DNA from: Glandiceps talaboti
Taxonomy: Eukaryota; Hemichordata; Enteropneusta; Spengelidae
NCBI RefSeq assembly: GCF_964340395.1
Contig: NC_135555.1
Span: forward strand, 14,609,746 to 14,673,745
Length of the DNA: 64,000 nucleotides
Direction of reading: 5' to 3'
Shown: positions 26,099-63,581 of the stretch, one piece after another
How the letters are laid out: each line of letters opens with the position of its first letter
Position numbering within the stretch: the stretch's first letter is position 1
The notes under the pieces: generated by a model
What the model was told of the DNA's origin: nothing
Databases searched by the model: none
Seen by the model: only the letters and a program-made list of their open reading frames with translations
Made by a program: the position numbers and the translations under genes

Positions 26099-28421
26099 AG
26101 TTTCCATCTACTACATCGTATAATACATCTTCCTTACCTGCCGTTTGAAGAAAGTACTTAATTCCTCTACATTGTCCACCTGTACGAACATACCATTGGT
26201 TAACTTAGCTACAGCACCCAACAGTTCCTAGATGAATATCATGAAATAAATTAAGTAACATTTCCATAAGTATAAGACATAACTTTGTTAGTTTCCATTT
26301 CGTCTCCATTTCTATCGTTGCGATGCATGCTTTTGATTTCAGTCTAGAAGACGTCCTTTCAATCAGAAGTTAACCTATGTCTTAGTTTATAAAGTCTAAT
26401 TCCACTGATCGTGGTGCAAATTTGAACTATCAGTGACTGTGTTTGAAAGATGAGGAGAGCTTTTCCAGAGATACATATGTATGTATGTACACATCAGCAC
26501 AGCATAAACTTGTACCTTCGGTAAACCACGTTGATTTCTGTTGATTTCTTAAATCAATCAAAATGACGTCTGTGTAAAGATTCACGATATATACAGAAGT
26601 CTTACCGGATCGCAGTCACCACACCCAACGCAAGCAATTGGAATAGAATGGGGAAGTCCGACTTCCTTGAACCCAACAGGTCCAAATACAGCAGCCGTCT
26701 TAAGCACCTGCATTTTAGCCTAAAAATTAGTAAAAAACACTTTCTGTTTGTCACAGTACAATTTTATGATTAACGATCATTCAATGATATTGTAAAGATT
26801 ACCCGGGGGAGGTTACCGATATTCTTTTTAATGGATTTGACCCAGTATCGCTACCAATGTCTTTACTGGTAACCATCATGATCAAATAATTGTAGATGGT
26901 GGATCTTGAATTCACAATATAAGGTTACTGTTATAGAAAGTATACTGCAGGTTGGTGAATTTAATCATATTGAACGTAACAGATAAGTTGAAGAGTTCAT
27001 TTTGGAATGACACAAATGTTGTACATCTGACATTTCTCAACTCATGTTACATTTTACATGTTGAATTAATGGAACGTAGTCCATCCTAGGTTGCCATGGC
27101 AACAAAGATGATTTGAAAGACAAAGTATTGATGCCATTTTTTACCTCGTCAGATTCGCCTTTATCGTCCGTTGGTACGCCATCCGTCATGAGAATGATTC
27201 TAGGTGCCAGTGGTTTACCTGCCACCTTTACAACGCCACCTATTGACGACAAGTGAAAAAACCATGTATTTGTTTTTAAAGAATCTTCAAATTTGTAATA
27301 ATCATGCACACCGGGCCACACAAAATAATCCTCAAATAAAATAACCACACCATAACTGACTCTGCATATGAAACGTTACCTTTGTGGTTTGGGTTTGGGT
27401 TTAGTGTCATAGTCAAATTTGAAGCGTGGCTCTATTTTATGTACTATTTTTTGATTCATCAATACACCACACATTTCTTTTTGGAAAATTTCTAAACTGA
27501 TAAAAGGTGTGTACTATGATTTTATTTTGGTGATGGGAACTGCTCCCTGCGATTTTCGTTTATGCAAATATATACATACAAAAACACAATCTCACATTTC
27601 TGCGGAAACCCATTCAGGTTTTGGATTATGTGACATGGCTATGCTGCACACTCTATATCATGTAGCTGTGGAACTGTCAAAACCTGTCAAAAGTCAGTCC
27701 ACAGGCTATACCGGAGACAAAAGGGCTTGGCAAACATAACACCTGCAGTTTCATGTGAGTAATAATCATCATTACTCCTGGAGTCATTACCCCGGAACTC
27801 TAACCACTACACCACGGTGGGTCGGTGGAATATTTCAAACTACAAAAATTGTGTTTGATAAATTTCTAAATATACCAACTAACCCTTCAAGATTATCTAT
27901 TAAAAGTTCACTACAAATAAGAATATTATTTTGGCTTACCGTGTTCAATAATTTCTTGCAGGGCTTTTAGTAAACCATTTGTCATAGGAGTACGACCCCC
28001 GGCTTCTAAACTGCCTGTAAGCAAAGAAGAAAATGTAGTTTATTTTAGTTCAAATGAAGCACTATATCTATATATACCCATAGAGATTTTGAAAAGTATA
28101 TTCAAGTTCATGATCAATTATGAAACACTATGTTTGACAGGTCATTTTTTTAAACACGTATCCGGCAAAGCTTGAAATAAGCAGTATCCACCTTTATTGT
28201 TATTTTGGGATGTACATATTTTCTTAGCCTATAACTTACTTACCAGCAGCTCGCTTTACTTTGCTATAATCATTTGTCAATGGCTGAACGATTCTTTCGT
28301 TTCTACCAAATTCAACCACGCCCACGTTTTCTTTAAGATTACATTCACTGGCTGTTTCTTGTACACCTGTGATAAACAAAATCAATATAACTGAATCTAC
28401 TAATGGCAGTGTGGATATTTT

Positions 28422-28512
<91 letters not shown>

Positions 28513-28859
28513 GTGTGTTCATACCCATGTATGAATAGAACATCTGGATGCAAATGGATTTGTTGCTTATTTTCACTTGTGAAAACTTTAAATAGGAAAG
28601 CAGTAATAACTTTACTAAAACTGTCATCATTGTTAAATTAAATTAAATATGAATTCTTAACTATACGGAAATCGTTTTAGAAGCACCAAATGTCATAGTA
28701 TAGGTTTCTACTACATTATAATTGTCTAACTATCCAGAATGGAAGTGATGCAGAAAATATAATAAGCGATAGAGAAATAAATCAGTCCATCCCTATACAT
28801 ACGGAGAACTACCCTGTCAAAAAGATGAAATGTCTGATTGTTAACACTTGGATCCAAAT

Positions 28860-28898
<39 letters not shown>

Positions 28899-29286
28899 CA
28901 CAGACAGAAAAAAAGAAAGAAAGAAAATAATGAATGAATGAATGAATGAATGAATTGATTAATTAATTAATTAATTAATTAATTAATTAATGAAAAGCTA
29001 GTCATCACCTAACTAACATAGTATCACAAATACAGACGTATTCAACATAGATACCTTAAGTCTACCTGCATATATGATAAAACTGAATTGGTTGCCGTGG
29101 TTGTGCCTAATGCTATAAAGTAAAATGAAAACATTCAATCTGGAAGTTCATTTGTATCTTACCATGTATAAAGTTTTCCACTGCTTTCTTCAACTCCCTC
29201 ATGCCACGTCCAGCCATACTACCGGACGTGTCAAGACATAGTATTGTATCGAGTGGCATTGTGACAGTGAGGTCAACTCGATCAGC
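20631..29286 (-). CDS. vWA - MIB/HERC2 - MIB/HERC2 - WWE protein (3' end not resolved)
   Basis: Fifteen phase-consistent exons: 29163-29286, 28244-28366, 27940-28014, 27145-27239, 26606-26719, 26138-26227, 25904-25940, 25367-25476, 24904-25015, 24363-24439, 23921-23987, 23166-23260, 22682-22747, 21244-21574, 20631-20778. The likely start is ATG 29259 (MPLDTILCLDTSGSM). This yields a vWA domain with full MIDAS, an acidic Met/Gly-rich linker, two MIB/HERC2 domains, a 110-residue linker and the first two-thirds of a WWE domain, 545 residues so far. MIB/HERC2 domains occur in Mind bomb and HERC2 ligases, and WWE domains bind poly-ADP-ribose. No RING is visible, so ligase activity cannot be claimed. 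The protein is probably intracellular since no signal peptide is seen. The last exon(s) lie below 20631. Confidence 0.88.
21915..22492. repeat. Degenerate tandem repeat followed by (AC)n
   Basis: Three diverged units of about 140 bp, each with phrases such as CACCAAATTTCAG, CCAATCTGC and CCTAATTTGCATA, lead into (AC)n at 22440-22480. It lies in an intron of the vWA-MIB-WWE gene. Confidence 0.65.
22682..25015 (-). CDS. Tandem MIB/HERC2 domain exons (part of 20631-29286)
   Basis: Domain 1 is split over 24904-25015 (RGKDWKWKDQDKHGVGTV) and 24363-24439 (GWVHVEWDHGDDNKYRWG). Domain 2 is split over 23921-23987, 23166-23260 (KDWKWDDQDGGVGN) and 22682-22747 (VRWPNGTKADYRHG). The exon 23921-23987 ends with a GC donor (GCAAGT) and not GT; only this choice restores the frame into 23166-23260. 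The last exon may instead end at 22671 using a stronger GTATAT donor, but that breaks phase with 21244-21574. Confidence 0.88.
23372..23620. repeat. Compound (GACA)n, (GGCA)n and (GACACA)n array
   Basis: About 250 bp of tetra- and hexanucleotide repeats in an intron of the vWA-MIB-WWE gene. All open frames are low complexity. Confidence 0.95.
24648..24840. repeat. (TTGG)n and (ATGG)n microsatellites
   Basis: TTGG repeats at 24648-24715 and ATGG-rich sequence at 24735-24840 lie in the intron inside the first MIB/HERC2 domain. Confidence 0.9.
26005..26097. repeat. (CT)n microsatellite
   Basis: A nearly pure CT array in an intron, with its end about 40 bp from the donor of the exon 26138-26227. 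Confidence 0.95.
26138..29286 (-). CDS. vWA domain exons (part of 20631-29286)
   Basis: Exons 29163-29286 to 26138-26227 encode about 198 residues of a von Willebrand A domain. The metal-ion-dependent adhesion site is complete: DTSGS in the first exon, the Thr of GGRTPM in 27940-28014 and TDG in 27145-27239 (IILMTDGVPTDD). This arrangement is like intracellular vWA proteins used as protein-interaction modules. A probable 5' noncoding exon ends at 30561 with donor GTAAGA. Confidence 0.92.
28423..28512. repeat. (CAT)n trinucleotide repeat
   Basis: About 30 CAT units lie 56 bp upstream, in gene direction, of the exon 28244-28366, in the intron. Confidence 0.95.
28858..28992. repeat. (GAAA)n, (GAAT)n and (TTAA)n microsatellites
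   Basis: Three adjacent tetranucleotide arrays lie in the first intron within the vWA domain. Confidence 0.9.
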
Positions 29287-29479
29287 CTGACCTGGTTATC
29301 CAAACCTAACGATCAAACCAGTCAATTCATAATATAATTTATGTTTATGGTATGTTGTTTTAGTGTCGATGTTTGTCATCATATGATGTTCTAAGAGGTT
29401 GAAGGTCATCCAATGTAAATATTATATCCGTGACGGGTAGCATATGGATGAACTGTGTGCTCAGTGTGTGTAGGTTGTG

Positions 29480-29661
29480 TCTGTGCGTGCGTGCGTGCGT
29501 GCGTGCGTGCGTGTGTGTGTGTGTGTATGTGCGTGCGTGTATGTATGTATGTATGTATGTATGTATGTATGTATGTATGTATGTATGTATGTATGTATGT
29601 ATGTGTGTGTGTGTGTGTGTGTGAGCGCGCGTGTGCGTGTCTCTGTTGGGGGGGGGGGGGT
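29480..29661. repeat. (GTGC)n, (TATG)n, (GT)n and poly-G
   Basis: A compound array upstream of the first coding exon of the vWA-MIB-WWE gene, ending in a run of 12 G. Confidence 0.95.
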
Positions 29662-30560
29662 TCATCCCTGTATGCATTGTACCTGAGGTGTAGATAACGA
29701 GTTTATATGCCAATGCAATTCATATTGGGGCCACAGAACACTCAATATGTTTTTTGTCGTAAATTATTAACAGTTCTTGGTGATATATATATGGCGCGAT
29801 CGAGGACAAATTGTCATTTTTAAATCGCCGGATGGAGCTGATTCAAGAATCATCGAATGTTCCCCTTAAAGTTCTCCTACCACCATTCAGGCTAGCTAAC
29901 ATACATAAATTATAAATTCAATGTACACGATGTCGAAACACGATGCTCTATCTACGTGCACACGTACACTTAAATGCTTATCTCGAGATTAACCACCTAT
30001 TGATTGTACATGGTCTGTGTACATTTCCTCCACCTCACTTAATCTGCCACCTAAATGCTTTACAAAAATATAGAAAATTTCTACATGGCCTGAAAAGTTA
30101 CTCAAAATTTATCTTCGGCAACATCAAATTTGCCGAGCTGTGGCTCGACAGTTTACAGCTACAGTGCCTACACAGAAATTCCCATTAGCGGCAAGTCTGA
30201 CTTGTAAGCACAAATGTTTGCGTCGCTGGCAATACATTTTAAAGTTCAATTGACTGTAGTGTTTATTTGTAACTTCCGGGGTCAAGCGTTGACCTTTTTT
30301 TACCGAGATCGAAGGCTTGACAAGAAATTTTTAATACAAGTATTAACACTAGATTTGTATGCGTCGAACGCAACTTTAGCGCAATTGGGAAAGTGTTCCT
30401 TTATATCTGTCACTTTTAGACTGGTTTGCTGTTCCAAGTTTTCCAGAATGTATCGAATTTAAATAGGAATATATAAAGAATACGTAAACACACGGCATTT
30501 TAAATCCAAGACGGCTTTTAAATCCCTGGAACAAACTCTTCACATATTCTGCAGTCTTAC

Positions 30561-30800
30561 CTGAAAAATCGTGTGGCTTCAAACTTGAAATTTAGCAACT
30601 ATTAACGCTGAGAACATATATATATCTCCTCAAACATTTCATAGCAAGTATATCTTACATAATCAGCATTGTTTTGAGAAGTACGCACGCCCTGCCTTCC
30701 ATATATTTCGTCACTTTTGTGGCACCTGAACGCGGAAGTATGAGCGAACATAAACGTCACGCAATGATTTGCTCTGATTGGTCACCATATTGAGGCGCCT
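30561..30800 (-). promoter_or_regulatory. 5' noncoding exon and promoter region of the vWA-MIB-WWE gene (tentative)
   Basis: A minus-strand donor (CAG then GTAAGA) ends a probable noncoding exon at 30561. Upstream at about 30773-30781 an ATTGG/CCAAT box and nearby CGTCAC CRE-like half sites resemble a promoter. The transcription start is not defined. Confidence 0.4.
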
Positions 30801-33317
30801 ACCTTATATGGGAGATTAGTAATGAGTTCGTGGAATCGGCCCTGTAATACGCAGAACATTTAAGTGAAAGTAAAATTGGGGAATGGCAACAGATTAGCAC
30901 TCATCATCGAATCCGGGTTGGCTATATTTCGACCAAGTGTTCATGTATTACAAGTAAACATGATACATTAGCAATATAATTTTTTTAATCAACTCAAAAC
31001 TTTTATGAAAGCTGGTATTTAGTTGTTTGTATCTTGATTTCATGTATAATTGTATTTTTCGCATAGCGTATTTTTTTTCTTTTTATTCTTTATCCCCGTC
31101 TCATCACCTGTTCGATATTTTATCATCTTCGGAAAATTACAATCAATAAATAAACAAATGAAGAATCACAGAATTAGCTTTTGGTCCTTCATTTTGACGA
31201 GTAAATTTAAAGTGTCATAATTTAGGACATCGAAGCCCATGTTCACCGTTGAGGGCAGTACGGTATAGTTGAACAGAAAACTGGCGTGTATTGGAATATA
31301 CATGGACTATATTATTAACTTCAATAAAAAGAGTGTAAACCAATACAGCCTTGGTTTGAATACCTTAGGCTTAAAAGAAATTGTTTGGTTCCGGTTACCC
31401 GACCCCATCTAGTCTTTCACTGTCGACCCTAAACTTTTTTTAAGCATTTGAGAAAAAATAAATAAAATCACGGAAATTTTGAAGTCTCGCGAGAACTATG
31501 GGGAAACTGACATCAACTTAGAAAGACAATATTACTGTTCTTCTAATCTGTAATGCTGTACATCTGATGAGAAGAAACCAATAACACAGAGACTATATGG
31601 ACCACAACGGAAAACATAACTACCTGAACTAGACACTCTCACATGAAAACAAAAATCACTCCCGCCCCTCTCTAAAAAATTCTGCCTACCCCACCTATTC
31701 TAAAATTGATTGTAATCGGAATCACACAATTTTTTTAGGCCTTATCAGGCAGTAAATATAGCGGTTGGTACTTGCTTTTATAAAACGTGATACAGCGTAG
31801 CAAGCTTAGCGCATAAATAATAAGCCTTACAGCTAACATCACTTGCTTCGAATTTGTCAAACACGTATACAGTGTATACAGCAGTCCAGTTCATAAGTAT
31901 GGGGAAAGCCCCTGCTGCAAAGTCATATTTATGCTAATATCTTTGTCTGAACACACACTCTTTGTATTTGTGACGTCAGCACACAGGATGTGTTGCCATA
32001 AACCATTCAGGAAATCCTCAACATGGCTGAACACATTTGAAGTGCAGAGCTGAGGTCTCCATTGCACGATTTCAAAGCAAAGTTAAAAATAAGTTACAGA
32101 TATATAAGTTGAAGATGTACTGTTTTATCGTATTGAAGTCGATGGCTTTACTAAAGTCAGAAATAAGTTTGTCTCGACACTTCCAGTAAGTTGAGCCTTG
32201 AAATATTGTCAACTTAATACTAAAGTTGGTAACGTTTTCATAGAAAATTAAATCGACACTAGTAATATTACTTGCAACGTTTATTTCAATTAACGAATAT
32301 ATATAAAGGGTTTTATCTATATTTCAATACAGAGAGTGGTAACATGTGACGTATACGCTACATAGCATATTACTAGAGATCTAGACACTTTTTGCACGTT
32401 ATAAAGGAAAACATATTTTACAGTAGTTTACTTGTTTCACACAAGAACACTGTTGAATTGAAGGCAACAAGAAATGAGAAATTTTGATATTTCTAGAAAC
32501 ATTAAAATGAATTCACATCTGTAATAAAATTTGTCACATACTTAGTATTTAGTCTCTGAACAGCATTACATCATCATCGTACAAGAAGTTAACATCACTT
32601 ATATACATATACACACATTGATGCATAATGAGACCACGTCCTTGTGAATGACAATTATTTCGTGGAATTATCGTGATGTGTTTTTACACTAAAATATGGC
32701 ATTCAGATGACAAATATAACATTAGAGTGGAGCAAAATGGCCACAGGCCAGAATTTACAAATATAAAAGATTCGATTATAAGTATGAAAAACATTGTAGC
32801 CTTTAGCAAAACTCTGTCATCAAAATGTATACGATTAAATGATATAATTTCGTAATGTTGAGATTGTGAGAATCACCCGTCTCTTGTATCTATTTTGTTC
32901 TCTGTTGTAATCACTATATAATTTAATTCAACAACGCGTTACTTTATATGCGATATATATCACGCTAACTGCCTAAGAGTTGTTGTATTTCTCTGAAAAA
33001 ATGGAAAACTTTAAGTTCTTAAGTAAGTTTCATACCAAATGCAAACTCGAAAATGTCTCGCTATATATATGACGCTAGTTTTAAAACTTTAAAACAAAGA
33101 AATAGAGTTTTACGATCCCTCTGTCGACGGGACAAGAACGAATGCGTCGACAGGCAGAGAAAACCTGCCATCAGCTTTGGATATTTGCCACTTTGGTATC
33201 AACAGCTTTACCTTGACATGACATGTGACTTAGAGGGCGCTAAACTTAATTCATTATATATTATATTGTACTATTTCTAGAGTGTGTATTTTTCGTAAAG
33301 CAAATTATAGATCTTGA
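30801..33317. other. Intergenic interval with a MITE
   Basis: Apart from the element at 31367-31744, I see only AT-rich unique sequence and short incidental frames. Confidence 0.6.
31367..31744 (+). mobile_element. MITE-like element, copy 1
   Basis: Imperfect terminal inverted repeats (AGGCTTAAAAGAAATTGTTT then GGTTCCGGTTAC at the left; its complement at the right) enclose about 320 bp. The reverse complement of 52919-53258 matches along its whole length, including an internal GTACATCTGATGAGAAGAAA block, so this is a dispersed family. It has no coding capacity. Confidence 0.75.
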
Positions 33318-49061
<15,744 letters not shown>

Positions 49062-49676
49062 CTCCAGGAGTCAACAGTGAAAGAGAGAGAGAAATTACCG
49101 TTTCGAATAGTACTGTTTTCTTTCAACAATGAATTCAAGAGATGCTTTTTATTTATTGACAAGATATGTACATTCAACTGCTTATGAAATACCTGTTCGT
49201 GTAAAGTTGACAGGTTTGACCTTTAATAGCTCTCAGGGACTTCGTTTATCTTTCGTTTTCGACTGACTTGAAAATTAATAGAACAGGTAATTAATCACCT
49301 ACCTTTGAAAAGACGAGCGTCGTATCATCTACACATTACTACTGCAGTAAAACGACATCATCTCCTTTCCCTTGCCAAATGATATCAAACTGAAATGTTC
49401 AGAAATGAAATGTCAAGATAAAAAGCCGAGTGTGTCTATGTGCATCGACTGATAATACCAAGTGAGGAAAGGTGCCGCGCGCTTCCCACAAGTAGTAGTT
49501 CTACGATTTAATCAACGGTAGAATTATTCATGTTGTAAGCTTTATTACATAACGGCCTCTTTCACATGGAAAGTAGAAGGAAATGGGACACTGGTTGGCA
49601 CCTTAGTCTGTGTTTATCCGAACCAGACATTCAGAATATAAAAGATAAAGAGACAGACATATATACATACATACAT

Positions 49677-49678
49677 GC

Positions 49679-49735
<57 letters not shown>
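49677..49735. repeat. (GACA)n microsatellite
   Basis: A nearly pure tetranucleotide array of about 14 units. Confidence 0.95.
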
Positions 49736-51940
49736 TAAAATTGCCTGGATTCACATCACATCACTGAATTTAATTGCTATGGTCGTCATCGTTAACTTAT
49801 ACATAAATCAGCTATTCATAGTGTCAATTCGAGATACACTGATATTGTCTATACTGCCATGGCCGTGACAAAATGATCTTAAGTTACGATATGAACTCTG
49901 AGCATTATATGAATAAGCCAATTTGAAGTGTAGATTTTCCAACGGAAACAGTAACTGTTCTAGTATGACATGCCTTTCGTTATGGAAAATATCTTAAAAT
50001 ATTAGTTAATACTGTGAACACTTTCAAAGTCAATGCCTTGCTTCCAGACTTTCTTATGAGCTATGTAACATTCCCTTTGTTCAGCCGCCAATAGTTAGTC
50101 TTCTTCAGTATGGGTGAAATAGGAATATCTGTACAGGTTATATGTTGAAGAGTATGCGATAACGACCACGAAGTGTCGATGTCTTTTGAAGTGAACAGGA
50201 GATATTAGTCTTTTTTTTCCTGACAGGAAAGCCCAGAAGCAAGTGCACCCGGGAAAGTGGGGCATTTTGTTATTTGAACTTGGTGGTGAGCTCGAGAGCG
50301 CTAAACTGGAAAAGATGTTGGACCTGTTTGTTCGTTGATGATAAAGCGCCCTAATCTAGATGCATTACAAGATTGCACATGATGCAAAATACGTGACTAA
50401 TTGGTTAAAATAGAAGCTACACGTAATGATAGAGCCAATAAAAATTGATTGAAATATAGTCTGGGAATATTATAAAAAATTACGTGCCTTAATTATACAG
50501 AGAAGTTTTCCTTCTCTGTTTACAAGAATAAGGCACTTGTTACATGAACGTGACGATATACGCATGTACATGGACTTGACTCAGAAATGGAACGTCGATA
50601 AGAGATGCATAAATAATTCAGTGGCATTCTGTTCATTCACAATGATATCGACTAACACTCGCAAAATTCAAAATTTAATGTTTGCAAAATGCATTAATAT
50701 TCGGATGGAATTTTGCTATTAATGAAAAAAACGCGTGTGTTCAGCATCTATAGGGCCTGACTTTTATTATTACCTTGGCTACCGGTAGTTATTGACAGGG
50801 GTTAGTTTTCACCATAACACAGTCCGTCTACAGTTTTTTGTTTATCTGTTTTAGCCGGAAATATATCACAAAAACTCGTGTGTGGATTTTAATGAAAATT
50901 TAGGGAAGGATTGCCAATGGGGTTATATTTGAATGGAGGTTCAATTCCGCATTAATAGTTTTAGATAGCGACACATTATAGTGTCAAACGAAATGTCTAA
51001 TTCGCAGAAAAGGCTACCACCAAGTTAATGCTGATACACCAAACGGGAATCGTGGGCTTGAGATAAATTAACACCTAGCCACCATCCAAGGCACAAATCC
51101 ATTTGTCTAAGGTAAAATTACTGTATTTCCAACGTTTCAGCCACACAAAAATGACCTTCTTATGGAAATATAAATGGACCAGTGAAACTACATGCCGCCG
51201 TTGACTTTAAGTAGACAATGATTTGTACAAATACGCGATAACTCAGCTGCCTTCGAAATTGCCTTCATAATTTCTGATAAATCGGTCTCATGTACATTTA
51301 AAATTTTCCTCTGACAATTCGCAGAGTTCACTACCACTACGGAGTACGACGTTCGGAGCAGATAACAAAGTGAACTACAAGTAGTAAACATCACAACTTG
51401 GACGCGTGTCAACTGTTCATCTATTTCAGACCAGATAGAATGATGTCTAGACCAAATCTCGATTTACGCCATCAATATACTGGTATAAGATGAAATCGAG
51501 AAAACCCCTGTTATGCCATCAACCATGATACTGGTATCATGATACCAGAGGTGGTATTTAGTTCCATCGAAGACAGAATCAACGTCACATAAATACAGTA
51601 GAATAGTTTAAATCGAGGTTTTGTGCAAGTATTTTCACCTCGGTACAAACAGCTCATGGTTATAAACTCAGCTTGTGTCAGTTTGGTAGTTTCCCCTCGG
51701 GCAAAACAGTCTCGATTCCCAGAGGGCAAAGTTGGTGTGACTGGCAATTCCCGAGGGTAAACAAACGTACGCTATCGCCGGAATAATGTCAGTCAACATG
51801 TATTTTATAACATACCGAACAAGAATCATGCACCACAGCATACTGAAATAATTATGACAAACTTCTCCCTTCAATAACCGTGAGAGTTGTCCCAATAAAC
51901 GGCGCAATAGTTCTCCAAAAAAAACCAACCACTGTCTTGA

Positions 51941-52075
51941 TTACTGCCTTTGTTTTTTTAGAATCTTTCTCAGAGACGATGTAATTTGACAGCTCTTCTT
52001 CCGAAATTTCGACGAATCGAGCAAAACATTCACTGCTTTGGCCGCTGCTTGTGGACGTAGTTGCAGACGAGCCAT
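51941..52075 (-). CDS. Short uncharacterised open frame (44 codons)
   Basis: From the ATG at 52075 the frame MARLQLRPQAAAKAVNVLLD continues, Lys/Arg-rich, to TAA at 51941. An in-frame upstream ATG at 52144 would add 23 residues. It lies directly below a CRE (TGACGTCA), a large palindrome and a CCAAT box, which is why I record it. No family is recognised and it may be the first exon of a longer gene or noncoding. Confidence 0.2.
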   Translation of the reverse strand: MARLQLRPQAAAKAVNVLLDSSKFRKKSCQITSSLRKILKKQRQ

Positions 52076-52125
52076 GTTTACAATTTGTTGTTCTTTTAAA
52101 ATGTCGTCAGTATTCGGCGCATAGA

Positions 52126-52259
52126 TGACGTCATCATGAGACACTAATCGATGGAACTAGTCCCTAGGGACTAGTTCCATTAATTAGTGCCTGCTACGTC
52201 ACTCATCGTGGAACAGCGTGAGAATGGTCCATAACATGTGATGTCGCATCGGCCAATCA
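52126..52259. promoter_or_regulatory. CRE, palindrome and CCAAT cluster
   Basis: A full CRE (TGACGTCA, 52126-52133), a 30-bp perfect palindrome (52151-52180, extended to 52142-52189 with two mismatched positions) and GGCCAATCAA near 52250 lie within 135 bp. Such a cluster would fit a small promoter. No transcript is shown. Confidence 0.35.
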
Positions 52260-52918
52260 AGACCGAGAGTTGAGTATACGGTGTTATAATTGAAAATAAA
52301 TCACATTTAATTAACATAAAATTTGATCTATATGAAGAAAATACTCCATGGTTAAATTGCATTTTAATTAAATCCATTTTTAATTATATATAGAGACATT
52401 GTTGATAGAACGCCAAATATGTAATTATATTTCAGTTTTTAATTAAATCGACGCCTTTTCAGTAAACAAGGATAATTACTGTTGCCCGGGGTCGGGCGCC
52501 AATTGTTAGCAATTAAAGACTATTTTATTAACTTGCATGCCATTCCTGGATATTCCTGCATTAATCATTAACTTCGAACTCTTGAAGGCGCCCTTCTTTG
52601 CTTTTGGGTAATGACATAGCTACGAATTTCTGTGTGAGTTTGTGGTATTCTCCAGTTTGTATTTTGGCCTGTGCATGTTTGAGTTGAAAATGAAACGAAA
52701 AAGGAATATTCAAAGCAAACTTGAACAGAAATATCGTTTTTATTTCAATTTTGATTTAGACTAGTACTAGTAATGTTGAAAAAAAAGTTCAAATAATTAC
52801 ATGACGAAATTCATTGCAAGAAAGCTTGGATATGATCACGGTGAAATAATGTATACTATTTAGCAGCGTGAAACCACGTCAGCATCCAAAATGTATTTAT
52901 TGAAAATCCTTATTTCTC

Positions 52919-53258
52919 TTTTGGCTTAACAAAAAAATTGTGTGGTTCCGTTTACGCGCAATCAAAAGAATAGGTTGGGTAGGTAAACTTTTTTCGTATT
53001 GAGAGTTATGTTTTCTGTTGTTTCCTATAATGGTCTCAGTGTTATTGGTTTCTTCTCATCAGATGTACATCCATTAAAGATCGGAAGAACTGCTTTATAT
53101 TGCCTTTTTAAGTTCAACTTGATTTCAGTTTCCGCATCCACTATTTCTTGCGAGACTTTACAATTTTCGCTATTTTATTTCTTTTCTCGAATACGTAAAC
53201 AAACGTTTTGGTTCGATGTGAAAAAACCAACAGGAACCAAACAATTTCTTTGGCCTCA
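52919..53258 (-). mobile_element. MITE-like element, copy 2
   Basis: An inverted, diverged copy of 31367-31744 with the same terminal inverted repeats (AAATTGTGTGGTTCCGTTTAC at the left, complement of GAAATTGTTTGGTTCC at the right). The 90-codon plus-strand frame in it is incidental. Confidence 0.75.
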
Positions 53259-54257
53259 CTCACTGGTCTAAGCTTATCTATCTATCTACGTCACGCTCAC
53301 TGTCACAACCAAGCGTACAAGTTCAACTGTATATCGAGTATAATGTATCGAGAGTATGTTTAATGTAAGGTCAGGCACGTCTACTAAACACCCAAAGACA
53401 TTGCCTTAATATAGGCGAACAGAGACTAAAGTGACTGTCACTACATTATAGTCCGTCGTGAAAATAAGTAGCGAAGCAATTCACCTGTACTGAAACACAA
53501 AGAATAAATTATGAATTTAATTACATACTGTGGCTTGTGTGCATGGTATAAAACACAATATTATGTGAAATATTGCAGTGAATTTATGGATAGTTTCAAA
53601 ATTGGTAATAAAAATGACCAGTCTTTAATATTCTGCGTAAATCAACACGAATAACAAGATTAGGTAGAGGCGTGTTTTCGTGCCAACACATCTTACTGAT
53701 CTTTGGTGATTCAGAAACAAACTTTACCCTTATCAAAGTAACACTTCTATTTGCAAAAGCAAAACAAGAAAAAATCAGATCAGAATTTCATTTTAAAATG
53801 ATTTATGACATCAACATTTTGCCCTAATGTAGCTTGAGTTGTTCATTATAGTCTGCCAACTTTTTGATTTAACAGACCATTGATTTAATGAAATACCAAA
53901 ATTTCTCAGTTTCTGTTACTACTCGTGTCTTTTGGTCACTTTTTAATTTCTTTACAAAAAACTTGATTTGGCTATCCATTATTACCGTTTCTGGGCGTTT
54001 GGCAAATGTAATAACAATCGGTTATTATAAAACGTACGCCCAGTAGTTTTCTGTCCGTATAGTAATGAACTGTACAATGAATTATGTGAACTAAAAATGC
54101 AGCAAGTTGTAACTTATCAGAGTTAAAGGTTCGAAATACCCAAAGAGTACATTTTTTTCATTGGATCAGTCTGCTGCGAAATCCTATCACGTGACTCCCG
54201 CACATTTTCAGAATATTTGTCGAGTGTATACATCAGTTCCATTACCGGGTATCCCAA

Positions 54258-63581
<9,324 letters not shown>

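Larger units (their letters stand above)
49062..54257. other. Intergenic interval between the two channel genes
   Basis: Contains the promoter side of the channel gene ending at 49061, (GACA)n at 49677-49735, a promoter-like palindrome and short frame near 52.0-52.26 kb, and a MITE copy (52919-53258). Nothing else is recognisable; frames at 51188-51412 and 51668-51928 resemble no family I know. Confidence 0.6.

Noticed and set aside
28236-28553. Poly-Met or poly-Ile protein over the (CAT)n repeat
   Set aside because: The repeat is intronic; the real exon 28244-28366 begins after a normal CAG acceptor downstream of it.
31560-31585. CTGATGAGAAGAAAC as a third hammerhead
   Set aside because: It has CTGATGA and GAAAC but no stem II hairpin or stem I pairing, and belongs to the MITE interior.
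51188-51928. Three minus-strand frames of 74-86 codons
   Set aside because: No recognisable domain, no consistent splice phases between them and no paralogue in the window; left unannotated.
52999-53271. 90-codon plus-strand frame
   Set aside because: Falls inside MITE copy 2 and is not conserved in copy 1.
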